Of a DNA stretch of 47,962 nucleotides, positions 6,898-14,117 are shown one piece after another. The number at the start of each line of letters is the position of its first letter. The first letter of the stretch is position 1. The position numbers and the translations under genes are program-made. The notes under the pieces are model-generated. The model was not told the origin of the DNA. It was given only the letters and a program-made list of their open reading frames with translations, and ran no database searches. Location of the stretch: positions 1 through 47,962 of IMG/VR virus record IMGVR_UViG_3300021959_010708; one strand, given 5' to 3'. The stretch is from a virus.

Positions 6898-9120
6898 TTA
6901 TTTTGATATTGTAAAATCCTTTTCATCCTTGTCATAACTCACTGTGAGATCTGTGTGCGATATGCCTTCGAATAATATTTTTTTAGATAAAGGCAATTTA
7001 ATTCGTGTGTTGATCACCCTCTGTAATGGTCTCGCCCCCATCTTTGAATCGAATCCTTCTTCGACTAATTGTTCTTTTGCCGTATCATCAAGCCTTATTG
7101 ATATGGATTTGTCTTTCATCTGGTTGTTCAACTCATTAATAAATTTATCAATTATATCGAACATGACAGGTTTTTCAAGTGCCTTGAATCTCAACACAGC
7201 ATCCAGTCTATTTCTGAATTCAGGTGAGAAGTAAGCATTTATATCAACTGCTCCATCATGGTTTGTGTTCTCCATGAATCCGAGTGTGTTGGACTGCATA
7301 TCTTCAGCACCAAGGTTGGATGTCAACAGTATGATAGAATTAGCGAGATTTACTTTTTTGCCGTTGGACGATGTGATAGTTGCGTCATCCATGGCTTGTA
7401 GTAATATTGTCATCACATCTCTGTGTGCTTTCTCAACTTCATCGAACAATATCACTGCGTTAGGATGTTTTTCTAATTCGTTTATCAATTGTCCTGATCC
7501 GGTTTGTCCATCATCGTATCCTACATATCCTGGAGGAGCACCGATCAGTTTGGCCACTGAGTGCTTCTCTTGGTACTCCGACATGTCGAATTTCAATAGT
7601 GGAAGATTCAACCCGTCTGCTAATTTCCTTGCTGTTTCGGTCTTACCACAACCTGTTGGACCCACACACAAGAAAGAGCCTATCGGTTTGTTTTCTTGCT
7701 TCAATCCTGCTTGTGCTACCAAGACAGTGTCCACCATCTTGTCTATCACTTCATCTTGCCCGAACACCTGTGTCTTGATGTGTTCGGAAAGATTCTCCAT
7801 GGATTCAGTTTTGGTTTGCACTATGGATTCGAATTTGATTCCTGATATTTTAGAAACTTGTTCTTGCACATCCTTTAGTTGAACATCTTTGAAGGCATCG
7901 AATATCTTTGCTTTGGCGCATGCCCTGTCCAGCACATCGATCGACTTGTCCGGCAGTTGCCTATCAGTGATGTATTTCACACTCAAGTCGACGCTTGCTT
8001 CGATGGCTGTGTCATCTACCTGCACATTATGGAATCTAACAAATTCATCTTTTAGACCATACATAATCTGTTTGGCATGTTCTATCGACGGTTCCTCAAT
8101 GTTGACTTTGGCGAATCTTCTCATTAATGCACGATCCTTTTCGAAATGCTTTCTGTATTCTTCCCAAGTTGTCGAAGCAATAACTTTTAAATCTCCCCTT
8201 GCCAAGTGTGGCTTTAGCAAATTGGCAAGGTCGACACCACCTTGTCCACCAGATCCTGCACCATGCATCATGTGTGCTTCATCTATAAACATGATTGCTT
8301 TGTTATTTTTTTCTAACACACCTAACAAAACTTTTAAACGTTCTTCAAAATCTCCCCTGTACTTGGAACCTGCTATCAATGATCCCACATCCACAGAATA
8401 AATGGTATGGTCCTTGATCACTTCTGGAACCTGATTGTTCACTATCATGTGTGCAAGGCCTTCAGCAACAGCAGTCTTACCTACACCAGGATCACCGATC
8501 ATGATCACATTGTTCTTGATCTTTCTTCCTAATACCAGAGTAATTTCGTCTATTATGTCTTGTCTTCCTATGCAAGTGAACGTTTTGTTTGCTTTAGCCT
8601 GTTCATTCAAATTGACTGTGTATTGTTTCAAAATCTTTGACGCTTGTTTCGAAGACACATGACTGGCGGTTTCTTCTCCAAGATCCGATCCGACTTCTGT
8701 CATGTAATCTACAACTATTTTTTTAGTGAGTCCATTCTTTAAAAGATAAAACACGGCATGTGAATTAGTTTCTGAGTACATGGATGATAGTAGGTGTAGA
8801 CTGCTCACCGCTTCATGACCTGCGAAGATGGCGTGTGTGAATGCTCTGTTGACCATACGATCTATGGCCGCAGTCCTTTTAGGGTAAACATCGTCTTTGA
8901 CTTTGATTTCGTTGAGTTTAGTTTCGATATGGCTTTTCAGATCAGTTATAAGGTCACCGTATTTGATTTTTTTCGCTTGTTTACAAAGATTAGCAATCTC
9001 CTCATCCGACACTATGGACAACAGCAAGTGCTCTAATGTGATGTATTCGTGCTTGTGTTTCCTTGCTTCTTTGACTGCATCGTCAAACAAACTCTTTAAC
9101 TTATCATCTGGTTCTATCAT
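6898..9120 (-). CDS. clpA: ClpA-type AAA+ unfoldase, ATP-binding subunit of Clp protease
   Basis: A 740-residue double-AAA+ unfoldase that unfolds substrates and threads them into ClpP. The Clp N-domain repeat (LKSLFDDAVKEARKHKHEYI) is at the start. The first ATPase module has Walker A GDPGVGKTAVAEG and Walker B MFIDEAHMM; the second has GPTGCGKTET and ILFDEVEKAH, followed by the arginine-finger region SPEFRNRLDAV. The loop TLGFMEN corresponds in position to the IGL/IGF loop with which ClpA docks onto ClpP. A phage clpP lies at 42944-43549, so the phage may assemble its own ClpAP or a hybrid with host ClpP. The start overlaps the PDF gene by 17 bases and uses an AAGGTAAG ribosome site. Length is close to bacterial ClpA (about 750). 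Confidence 0.95.
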   Translation of the reverse strand: MIEPDDKLKSLFDDAVKEARKHKHEYITLEHLLLSIVSDEEIANLCKQAKKIKYGDLITDLKSHIETKLNEIKVKDDVYPKRTAAIDRMVNRAFTHAIFAGHEAVSSLHLLSSMYSETNSHAVFYLLKNGLTKKIVVDYMTEVGSDLGEETASHVSSKQASKILKQYTVNLNEQAKANKTFTCIGRQDIIDEITLVLGRKIKNNVIMIGDPGVGKTAVAEGLAHMIVNNQVPEVIKDHTIYSVDVGSLIAGSKYRGDFEERLKVLLGVLEKNNKAIMFIDEAHMMHGAGSGGQGGVDLANLLKPHLARGDLKVIASTTWEEYRKHFEKDRALMRRFAKVNIEEPSIEHAKQIMYGLKDEFVRFHNVQVDDTAIEASVDLSVKYITDRQLPDKSIDVLDRACAKAKIFDAFKDVQLKDVQEQVSKISGIKFESIVQTKTESMENLSEHIKTQVFGQDEVIDKMVDTVLVAQAGLKQENKPIGSFLCVGPTGCGKTETARKLADGLNLPLLKFDMSEYQEKHSVAKLIGAPPGYVGYDDGQTGSGQLINELEKHPNAVILFDEVEKAHRDVMTILLQAMDDATITSSNGKKVNLANSIILLTSNLGAEDMQSNTLGFMENTNHDGAVDINAYFSPEFRNRLDAVLRFKALEKPVMFDIIDKFINELNNQMKDKSISIRLDDTAKEQLVEEGFDSKMGARPLQRVINTRIKLPLSKKILFEGISHTDLTVSYDKDEKDFTISK

Positions 9121-9616
9121 TTAACTTACCTTGTTTCTTTTTTGCCCTTTCGTATTTAAATTTGCTCACTCTATCGATAAAGAGTTTTCCATCCAAGTGA
9201 TCGATTTCATGCTGTATACATTTTGCCCATATATTCGTGAATCTGTCAACTGATTTCTTTAATTGTTCATCATACCATTCTACCACTACCCATTCTGGAC
9301 GTTCCACTGTCATGAAAAGATTTGGAAATGACAGGCATCCTTCTTCGGTCAGTGTGGTGGTCTTGGAAAATTCAACAACTTTGGGATTGATAAATGACTT
9401 GCGTTCTCTCATCACAAACATCCTTATGCCAACGGAGACTTGATTAGCGGCCAACCCAAGTCCGCCTGCGGCTTCCATAGTGGTGTGCATGAGGTTGGCG
9501 ATCTTGTCCCATTCTAAATCTTGTTTGAGATCTGTTTCGGGAATGACTTGACGCAGTGCGTCATGAGGATGCAGATTTAGTTTAAGAATATGTTTCTGAG
9601 ATTCTTCTGATGTCAT
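9104..9616 (-). CDS. def: Peptide deformylase
   Basis: A 170-residue metalloenzyme that removes the N-formyl group from nascent proteins. All three conserved motifs are present: GLGLAANQ (motif I), EEGCLSFP (motif II, Cys metal ligand) and QHEIDHLDG (motif III, HExxH metal ligands and catalytic Glu). Unlike the very short PDFs of some cyanophages, it has near-bacterial length, with a basic C-terminal tail (KKKQGKLNDRTR). A GGGAAAAAG ribosome site precedes the ATG, and the start overlaps dnaJ by 35 bases, so the two are co-expressed. Together with the clp genes it gives the phage control over N-terminal processing and turnover. Confidence 0.95.
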   Translation of the reverse strand: MTSEESQKHILKLNLHPHDALRQVIPETDLKQDLEWDKIANLMHTTMEAAGGLGLAANQVSVGIRMFVMRERKSFINPKVVEFSKTTTLTEEGCLSFPNLFMTVERPEWVVVEWYDEQLKKSVDRFTNIWAKCIQHEIDHLDGKLFIDRVSKFKYERAKKKQGKLNDRTR

Positions 9617-10406
9617 CTTTTTCCCTTTCTGTTAAACTTGTCGGTATGCTTACATTTATATGGATGTACAAATGTCCTACTTGATTGCTGGAATTTACCA
9701 TTCCATGTTCGGGTATTCTCATGGTTGTGCCTGGCTGTGTTCCAGGAGGTATTTTTAATGTTATTTTTGATTTGTCCAAATGTGTGATCACTAACTTGGT
9801 TCCTAATATTGCGTCGAAACAATTAACAGTCTGTTCCATGTGCAGATCTAATTTACTTCTTTTGAAGACAGGATGCGGAGACACATACACTTTTATCAAA
9901 AGATCCCCGGCCGGCGCCTCCTTGATTTCACTGCTTCCTAATCCTTTGTATCGTATTGTTTGCCCCGAATCTATGCCACGTGGAATATCTACTGATATCT
10001 TTTTTGGTAGTTGATCCAAATTGAAAAGTTTTTTTGCGCCATGATAGGAGTCTTCAAGGCTTATTTCCAGATTGACTTGAATGTTTTTATTGCTGGGCCT
10101 TCTCGAGTATCTCCTTTGTTGCCTGAATCCGTCACCAAAGAATTGTGCAAACATATCCTGCATGTCAAAGGGGTCGCCCTGCGAAAAGTTGAAATTAAAT
10201 CCATCGCCGCCGAATCTTTTGGATGCTTCGAACTGCTGGCGTTTTTCAGCAGTTTTTATCTTATCGTAGGCTTCGTTGATTTCTTTGAATTTGTTTTCAT
10301 CTCCGCCACGGTCGGGATGATATTTGACAGCCAGTTTCCTGAATGCTTGTTTGATGTCTTGGTCAGATGCAGATTGGTCAACGCCTAATACCGTGTAAGG
10401 ATCCAT
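9582..10406 (-). CDS. dnaJ: DnaJ/CbpA-type J-domain co-chaperone
   Basis: A 274-residue class B J protein. The J domain occupies about residues 1-65, with the HPD tripeptide in KYHPDRGGDENKF, which stimulates Hsp70 ATPase. A Gly/Phe-rich linker (FGGDGFNFNFSQGDPF) follows, then the two beta-barrel client-binding domains (NKNIQVNLEISLEDSY onward). The zinc-finger domain of DnaJ proper is absent, as in CbpA. No phage Hsp70 is seen here, so it presumably recruits host DnaK. The start at 10406 is preferred over the ATG at 10412: the promoter -10 ends six bases before 10406, matching other leaderless genes. It is first in the dnaJ-def-clpA run. Confidence 0.92.
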   Translation of the reverse strand: MDPYTVLGVDQSASDQDIKQAFRKLAVKYHPDRGGDENKFKEINEAYDKIKTAEKRQQFEASKRFGGDGFNFNFSQGDPFDMQDMFAQFFGDGFRQQRRYSRRPSNKNIQVNLEISLEDSYHGAKKLFNLDQLPKKISVDIPRGIDSGQTIRYKGLGSSEIKEAPAGDLLIKVYVSPHPVFKRSKLDLHMEQTVNCFDAILGTKLVITHLDKSKITLKIPPGTQPGTTMRIPEHGMVNSSNQVGHLYIHINVSIPTSLTEREKDDIRRISETYS

Positions 10407-10440
10407 ATCCATAGTATATTATATAATGTTGATTTGTCAA
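10407..10440 (-). promoter_or_regulatory. Sigma70-type promoter, leaderless geometry, for dnaJ-def-clpA
   Basis: Minus strand: -35 TTGACA at 10435-10440, 16-base spacer, -10 TATACT at 10413-10418, six bases, ATG at 10404-10406. This decides between two in-frame ATGs. Confidence 0.8.
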
Positions 10441-10442
10441 AT

Positions 10443-10459
10443 GACAAGTGCTACTTGTC
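10443..10459 (-). terminator. Hairpin at the end of the 10451-10840 gene
   Basis: Seven-base-pair inverted repeat (GACAAGT / ACTTGTC, three-base loop) overlapping the stop codon, followed on the minus strand by ATTT and directly by the -35 box of the dnaJ promoter. A weak terminator or insulator. Confidence 0.45.
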
Positions 10460-10840
10460 GTGCTTTTTAGAAGAGCCTGTGTATAAACCAAACCAAGCCG
10501 CACCGGCACCAACTACAATTGATACCAATCCTGACTGTTCCATGGTTGGATCTGCAAGGTTCATGTACCAAACAACTACTCTGTATAACAAATAAATGTA
10601 AGTGGTAATAAAAATTCTCGGAAATATTCTCCATGAGTCTACAGCACGAGCAAGATGAATTAATTTAGCATAAGGATTTGGGCCAAGATCCTTCACAGAT
10701 GTATCCACTTCCAGTTCAACAGACACTTTCTTAGAAGTTGTCTTTTGGTCGACGGGCGCCACTATCTTGTCTTCCTTGAGTGTGTCCTTTTCAATGTCGT
10801 CGAAAACGTTCAGTTCGTCATCTTTGATATCTTGTGCCAT
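10451..10840 (-). CDS. Membrane protein, holin candidate
   Basis: A 129-residue protein. A charged N-terminal half (about residues 1-65) is followed by two hydrophobic segments, FPRIFITTYIYLLYRVVVWY and SGLVSIVVGAGAAWFGLYTG, and a basic tail SSKKHDK. Two membrane segments plus a charged C-terminus suit a holin, and the lysis cassette lies 1.3 kb away, but holins cannot be assigned reliably by sequence alone. The late motif TTAAATA (10847-10853) ends six bases before the ATG, consistent with late, leaderless expression. It could equally be a structural membrane protein. Confidence 0.65.
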   Translation of the reverse strand: MAQDIKDDELNVFDDIEKDTLKEDKIVAPVDQKTTSKKVSVELEVDTSVKDLGPNPYAKLIHLARAVDSWRIFPRIFITTYIYLLYRVVVWYMNLADPTMEQSGLVSIVVGAGAAWFGLYTGSSKKHDK

Positions 10841-10846
10841 TTTTGA

Positions 10847-10853
10847 TATTTAA
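10847..10853 (-). promoter_or_regulatory. T4-type late promoter motif (leaderless spacing) for 10451-10840
   Basis: Minus strand TTAAATA, six bases before the ATG at 10838-10840, overlapping the stop of the 53-aa gene upstream. Confidence 0.6.
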
Positions 10854-11011
10854 CCTTTTTTACAGATTCTCCAAATCGAGTATGCAACTCCACAGTATGC
10901 TAAAATTTTAGCCAACCCACCGAATGCAATGATTAACAAGCAACCGATCAGCAGTCCTATGCCGTGCTTGGTTGATGATTCTTTTATTCTGTCTTTGATC
11001 CATTGTATCAT
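10850..11011 (-). CDS. Small single-pass membrane protein (53 aa)
   Basis: A 53-codon frame from ATG at 11011 to TAA at 10850. It reads MIQWIKDRIKESSTKHG, then a hydrophobic segment (IGLLIGCLLIIAFGGLAKIL), then a short tail ending IWRICKKG. Only one base separates its ATG from the TAA of the upstream 91-aa gene, a packing typical of real genes here. One membrane segment with basic flanks suggests a small inner-membrane protein, possibly an antiholin or holin partner of the adjacent 129-aa protein. No homology can be claimed. Confidence 0.6.
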   Translation of the reverse strand: MIQWIKDRIKESSTKHGIGLLIGCLLIIAFGGLAKILAYCGVAYSIWRICKKG

Positions 11012-11012
11012 T

Positions 11013-11288
11013 TTATTTCTCCAACTTTTTGATTCTTGCTTCTAATTCATCTATTTTTTTGGTCACATAAGGATATTTTTTACGCCATCCATCTTCGGGT
11101 TGTTGCAACCAAGTCCAACCATAGCGTTCCACCAAAAAATCAACCATCGTATCAAATTTAGCATACATCCAAAGACCTATGCGAGTTGACTTAAAATATG
11201 TGGAAAATGCCAGACCAAACAAAGACCCAACTAATGCTGTGTATATCCACAGTCTATCAGAGGCCATACGTTCTATCATTTCTAACAT
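11013..11288 (-). CDS. Small membrane-associated protein with C-terminal coiled coil (91 aa)
   Basis: A 91-residue protein with a hydrophobic segment near the N-terminus (LWIYTALVGSLFGLAFSTYF, about residues 13-32), an amphipathic aromatic middle (YGWTWLQQPEDGWRKKYPY) and a short charged coiled coil at the end (KKIDELEARIKKLEK). It is followed after one base by the 53-aa membrane protein, so the two are coupled. The role is unknown; location between structural and lysis genes would fit a lysis or membrane-assembly accessory. Confidence 0.6.
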   Translation of the reverse strand: MLEMIERMASDRLWIYTALVGSLFGLAFSTYFKSTRIGLWMYAKFDTMVDFLVERYGWTWLQQPEDGWRKKYPYVTKKIDELEARIKKLEK

Positions 11289-11306
11289 GCTAATACTTAT
11301 CTTTCT

Positions 11307-11945
11307 TTAGTCCTGCAATCTCCAGTATTTTTGGTGAACGCTCTTTAGCTTGGAGTACACCTCTCGGAGTTGTTCGATGTTTTCAATTGCTGTTTGAGAA
11401 GAGATGTGCCTATGGGACTGTGATTTAGGAAATTTTATGTCCTCGTAGTACACCAAAATATCATAGTGCTCGTCTAACTGTGACAGATCATTTTTACAAC
11501 CCATCAACTGTCTAAATTTGTCTTCGAAAAAATCAACCGGAACATTAAATTTTGCAGAGTGAGGAAAATCCCAATTTTGTGTATACTCCGCCAAGGCAAG
11601 ACTGCAGGTTTGGGCGAACCAATCTCTCCTGCTGAGACCCACATTGAACGCGGGTACCTTCCACAGTCTTTCTTTTTCGTTATGGTTTAGATCTAATATA
11701 GCAAAGGCATGATTTTTCATCACTCTGCATTGCGATGCATTATTGTTAAGATATGTCAGCACATGATCTCGCACATGTGGCTTGTTGTTAGGGTCGAAAG
11801 GCTCGTTAAGATTGAATAGTTGCAAACTTCCCGAAAGGCTTCCATACAGGGCACTGCTTCCTGTCCTTGGTTCTGAAATGATGTGTACGAATGGTTTTGA
11901 TTTTAAGAAATCTATAATTCCTATTGTTAGATGTGAGCTGTCCAT
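11307..11945 (-). CDS. Sulfotransferase-like protein
   Basis: A 212-residue protein. FVHIISEPRTGSSALYGSL (about residues 19-37) resembles the 5'-phosphosulfate-binding loop of PAPS-dependent sulfotransferases (P-R-T/S-G-S-S/T). A downstream VGLSRRDWFAQTCSLALAEY matches the 3'-phosphate-binding Arg...Ser segment (R-x-x-x-x-x-x-S). It would move sulfate from PAPS to a hydroxyl or amine, possibly on a glycan. No signal peptide. It is preceded by a 150-base structured leader starting at a late promoter (12102-12108) and has a GGAGAA ribosome site. The lysis cassette is encoded immediately upstream. Target unknown. Confidence 0.65.
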   Translation of the reverse strand: MDSSHLTIGIIDFLKSKPFVHIISEPRTGSSALYGSLSGSLQLFNLNEPFDPNNKPHVRDHVLTYLNNNASQCRVMKNHAFAILDLNHNEKERLWKVPAFNVGLSRRDWFAQTCSLALAEYTQNWDFPHSAKFNVPVDFFEDKFRQLMGCKNDLSQLDEHYDILVYYEDIKFPKSQSHRHISSQTAIENIEQLREVYSKLKSVHQKYWRLQD

Positions 11946-12101
11946 CTTTTCTCCTGTTTCTTCAATGGAGAATGGACCGAAACTATTGTAACGTCACCTT
12001 ATAATATTAACCTGTTCTTTGTCACCAGCCGTGTCGGACGCGAGCACTGTTACCAAAGGTAGGCGTAACTATAAGTCACCGCCAATCAGCATTGATGCAA
12101 A
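11946..12101 (-). promoter_or_regulatory. Long structured leader upstream of the sulfotransferase-like gene
   Basis: About 150 bases lie between the late motif at 12102-12108 and the ATG at 11945, exceptional in a genome where most leaders are absent. The minus strand can form a hairpin at 12062-12083: GGC, bulged G, GTGAC, five-base loop, GTTAC, GCC. One of its pairs is a G-U that works only in minus-strand RNA. Several other complementary segments are present. Candidate cis-regulatory RNA; no known class recognised. Confidence 0.4.
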
Positions 12102-12108
12102 TATTTAT
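12102..12108 (-). promoter_or_regulatory. T4-type late promoter motif upstream of the structured leader
   Basis: Minus strand ATAAATA within AATAAATATTTG, just inside the end of the o-spanin gene. Confidence 0.55.
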
Positions 12109-12473
12109 TGTGATTCGTAGTATTCTCGATACTGTTCTAATGTGAGTTTTTGCTTGATCATGTATGCACGGATCTGTGCGAAGTTAGTGGACAGCGTCTC
12201 GTAGTCATCATCTGTGAGGCCAAACAGCACAGGATCCACGTTCTTTTCCTTGAGCTTGGCAAACACTTCCTCCGCGTTTTCTGACGTGATGATGATGAAG
12301 TTTAGATCATCTATCCTTGGAGTTTCTGGATCAGGTAAATCGAGTGGTGCTCTGGGAACTTCAGTCTTGAACACTTCCAATTTCTTAACTGATGAGCAAC
12401 TACTCAGCAGGAACAAAGTTAGGATTAGCAAGGCTAGGACATTCAGCGTTGATTTCACTTGGCTTAACTGCAT
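12105..12473 (-). CDS. Outer-membrane spanin lipoprotein (o-spanin, Rz1-like)
   Basis: A 122-residue lipoprotein with a hydrophobic signal and lipobox LLSSC (Cys about 26). A short proline-rich stretch (VPRAPLDLPDPETPRIDDL) follows, as in Rz1-type spanins. The o-spanin sits in the outer membrane and pairs with the i-spanin to fuse the two membranes in the last step of lysis. The first 74 bases overlap the 3' end of the i-spanin gene in another frame, the hallmark of Rz/Rz1 pairs. An AAGGAG ribosome site precedes the ATG. It is longer than lambda Rz1 (60 aa); the C-terminal extension is unexplained. Confidence 0.8.
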   Translation of the reverse strand: MQLSQVKSTLNVLALLILTLFLLSSCSSVKKLEVFKTEVPRAPLDLPDPETPRIDDLNFIIITSENAEEVFAKLKEKNVDPVLFGLTDDDYETLSTNFAQIRAYMIKQKLTLEQYREYYESQ

Positions 12474-12888
12474 TTAACTCCTTTTCTGTGAGTGGTGATC
12501 CCATGGCAATTTCTACACATCGCAGAGCATTGACTGAGGCTTTGTTGATGATTTTTTCTACCATGCCGGGTTTGGCAATGGCAAGATCACCTATGTCTCG
12601 CTTTTTGCCAGAAGCATTTGTTTTGTTGAACTTGTCATCCAAATTGGCAAGTTCTTTTGTAAGTACCTCTTTGGTTTCTTGTAACTTTTTGTTGGCATTC
12701 ATTATGGACTCGAAGTCTTGTTTTTGCTGTTCTATAACTTGTTGTTGTGATGACACAGCTTCTTCCAATTTGATTTGATTTGCCTTTAGTATGGCATTGT
12801 CTGATCTAAGTTTCATCACATACAATCCAGCACCTGCCAGCGAACTGACCAGGATGCCTACCATCACAAGTTTAAAGGTTCCAAACAT
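12400..12888 (-). CDS. Inner-membrane spanin (i-spanin, Rz-like)
   Basis: A 162-residue protein with one N-terminal membrane anchor (FKLVMVGILVSSLAGAGLYVM) and a long periplasmic coiled coil (about residues 28-90, EEAVSSQQQVIEQQKQDF onward), the standard plan of Rz. A C-terminal Cys-containing segment (ALRCVEIAM...NAECPS) may make a disulfide. It begins in a TAATG overlap with the endolysin stop and overlaps the o-spanin gene. It is expected to bridge the periplasm with the o-spanin. Function inferred from architecture and position, not from residue conservation. Confidence 0.8.
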   Translation of the reverse strand: MFGTFKLVMVGILVSSLAGAGLYVMKLRSDNAILKANQIKLEEAVSSQQQVIEQQKQDFESIMNANKKLQETKEVLTKELANLDDKFNKTNASGKKRDIGDLAIAKPGMVEKIINKASVNALRCVEIAMGSPLTEKELNAVKPSEINAECPSLANPNFVPAE

Positions 12889-13400
12889 TAGATCATTTTA
12901 AGAGCAAGGGCAGTTGTTTCTTCAACCCTTCGAGTCCAACCTCTGCCAAATGTAGAGAATGTAGATAGTGACTCGTAATATTTTTGTCTGCCCATTTGGT
13001 ACAGTTTGATCGTATGCTCAACTCCTTGATCGTCCACATACTCTTTTAATTTTTGTAATGTTGCAGGACCTATGCCACCATCCGGTGTTGTCCCAATCAT
13101 CTTTTGTAGATATTTGGCAGCTCTGCCCGTTCCGGCGTTCACTCCAAAGTCGAAAACGCACAAGTCAAGACCTGCAGGCAAATGATCGCCTTTGACACGA
13201 TCCCAGTAATTTTTCTTGTAGATGGGTGAAACATCTTCCACTGTTAGATCCTTCATGTCTTTGGTTCCGCCCCAATCCTCATACACTCTTTTGGTAACAC
13301 CCAGGTTGGTCTCGCCACCTGGATCTTTGGGATGGTTAACATAACCACCCTCATGATGTAAAATTGTCTCTAAACATTTTTGCCAGTTTGTTGCCGCCAT
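12888..13400 (-). CDS. Endolysin, glycoside hydrolase family 108 (N-acetylmuramidase)
   Basis: A 170-residue muramidase that cleaves the peptidoglycan glycan backbone at lysis. The GH108 signature ILHHEGGYVNHPKDPGGETN is at about residues 13-32, with the catalytic Glu in HHEGG, followed by LGVTKRVYEDW. The C-terminal peptidoglycan-binding part shows FDFGVNAGTGRAAKYLQK and DGGIGPATLQKL. There is no signal peptide, so release should depend on a holin. It is followed directly by i-spanin and o-spanin genes, giving a complete Gram-negative lysis cassette apart from a proven holin. Confidence 0.92.
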   Translation of the reverse strand: MAATNWQKCLETILHHEGGYVNHPKDPGGETNLGVTKRVYEDWGGTKDMKDLTVEDVSPIYKKNYWDRVKGDHLPAGLDLCVFDFGVNAGTGRAAKYLQKMIGTTPDGGIGPATLQKLKEYVDDQGVEHTIKLYQMGRQKYYESLSTFSTFGRGWTRRVEETTALALKMI

Positions 13401-13401
13401 T

Positions 13402-14115
13402 TTAAAAATCCTTTGCTTTTAATATCATCACAGAATCATCATTGCTTACTTTGAAATCATCTTCGAATTTCACTACCTTGAAACCAGAACCCAACCATGA
13501 GTTTATGTACGAACTCTGTGATTCCGATGAAGCATCTATCTTGTAAGTGCCATGACCATTTGTAGAATTAACTGCCTTGACTTCGAATATATGTTTGCTG
13601 TACATCTTGTTCAAAGTAAGAGTCTTGCCGTTTCTTTTGATGTTGTTAATTTTAGCAGATTCGAAAAATTTAGAAATGTCCTCGTCAACCGTGTCGCTGG
13701 TTAGGAATTCATACTCGGAAGCATTGGTAGGAATCTGATTGGAAAGATTTTCCACATTCAACTTGTGTGTGTCTTCGTTTTTGTAAAATGAGAATTTCCA
13801 TGGTAGCATACCTGTGACTTGTTCGATGTCACGTGCCAACTTCACAATGTTGCTTGGTAGTTCTTCATTTCTTTCTACTTCCACGAATATGTCAAAGCTT
13901 CCATTTTTATTTTTGGATGGTGAATGGTCTGCATCTAAAACAAATTTGTATCCGCTTTCGATGAATGACACGAGATCCTTTGCTACATCCTTGTTTGTGG
14001 ATTCCAAACGTAGCACACTGACTTCACTGTCTCTACCCAACTTTGCTTGGTGCGAATCCACAGCGATAAACGGTTGGATGAAGTCCTTCATTTCCTGGTG
14101 TAGTACGCTTTTCAT
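13402..14115 (-). CDS. Hypothetical protein coupled to a radical SAM gene (237 aa)
   Basis: A soluble 237-residue alpha/beta protein with no motif I recognise (MKSVLHQEMKDFIQPF at the start, VMILKAKDF at the end). The ATG at 14115 is chosen over a TTG at 14121 because AGGA lies eight bases upstream. The radical SAM gene 14118-15278 ends three bases before it, so translation is probably coupled. It could be a structural or DNA-associated protein or a substrate/partner of the radical SAM enzyme; nothing in the sequence decides. One base separates its stop from the endolysin start. Confidence 0.65.
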   Translation of the reverse strand: MKSVLHQEMKDFIQPFIAVDSHQAKLGRDSEVSVLRLESTNKDVAKDLVSFIESGYKFVLDADHSPSKNKNGSFDIFVEVERNEELPSNIVKLARDIEQVTGMLPWKFSFYKNEDTHKLNVENLSNQIPTNASEYEFLTSDTVDEDISKFFESAKINNIKRNGKTLTLNKMYSKHIFEVKAVNSTNGHGTYKIDASSESQSSYINSWLGSGFKVVKFEDDFKVSNDDSVMILKAKDF

Positions 14116-14117
14116 TT

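Noticed and set aside
7265-8401. Long open frames on the plus strand (205 and 170 codons) opposite clpA
   Set aside because: They lie antisense to an unmistakable ClpA, have Ser/Cys-rich compositions typical of reverse frames, and lack promoters or ribosome sites.
11990-12095. tRNA or tmRNA in the gap before the o-spanin gene
   Set aside because: No T-loop GTTCRA pattern, acceptor stem or tmRNA tag frame could be fitted; kept only as a structured leader.
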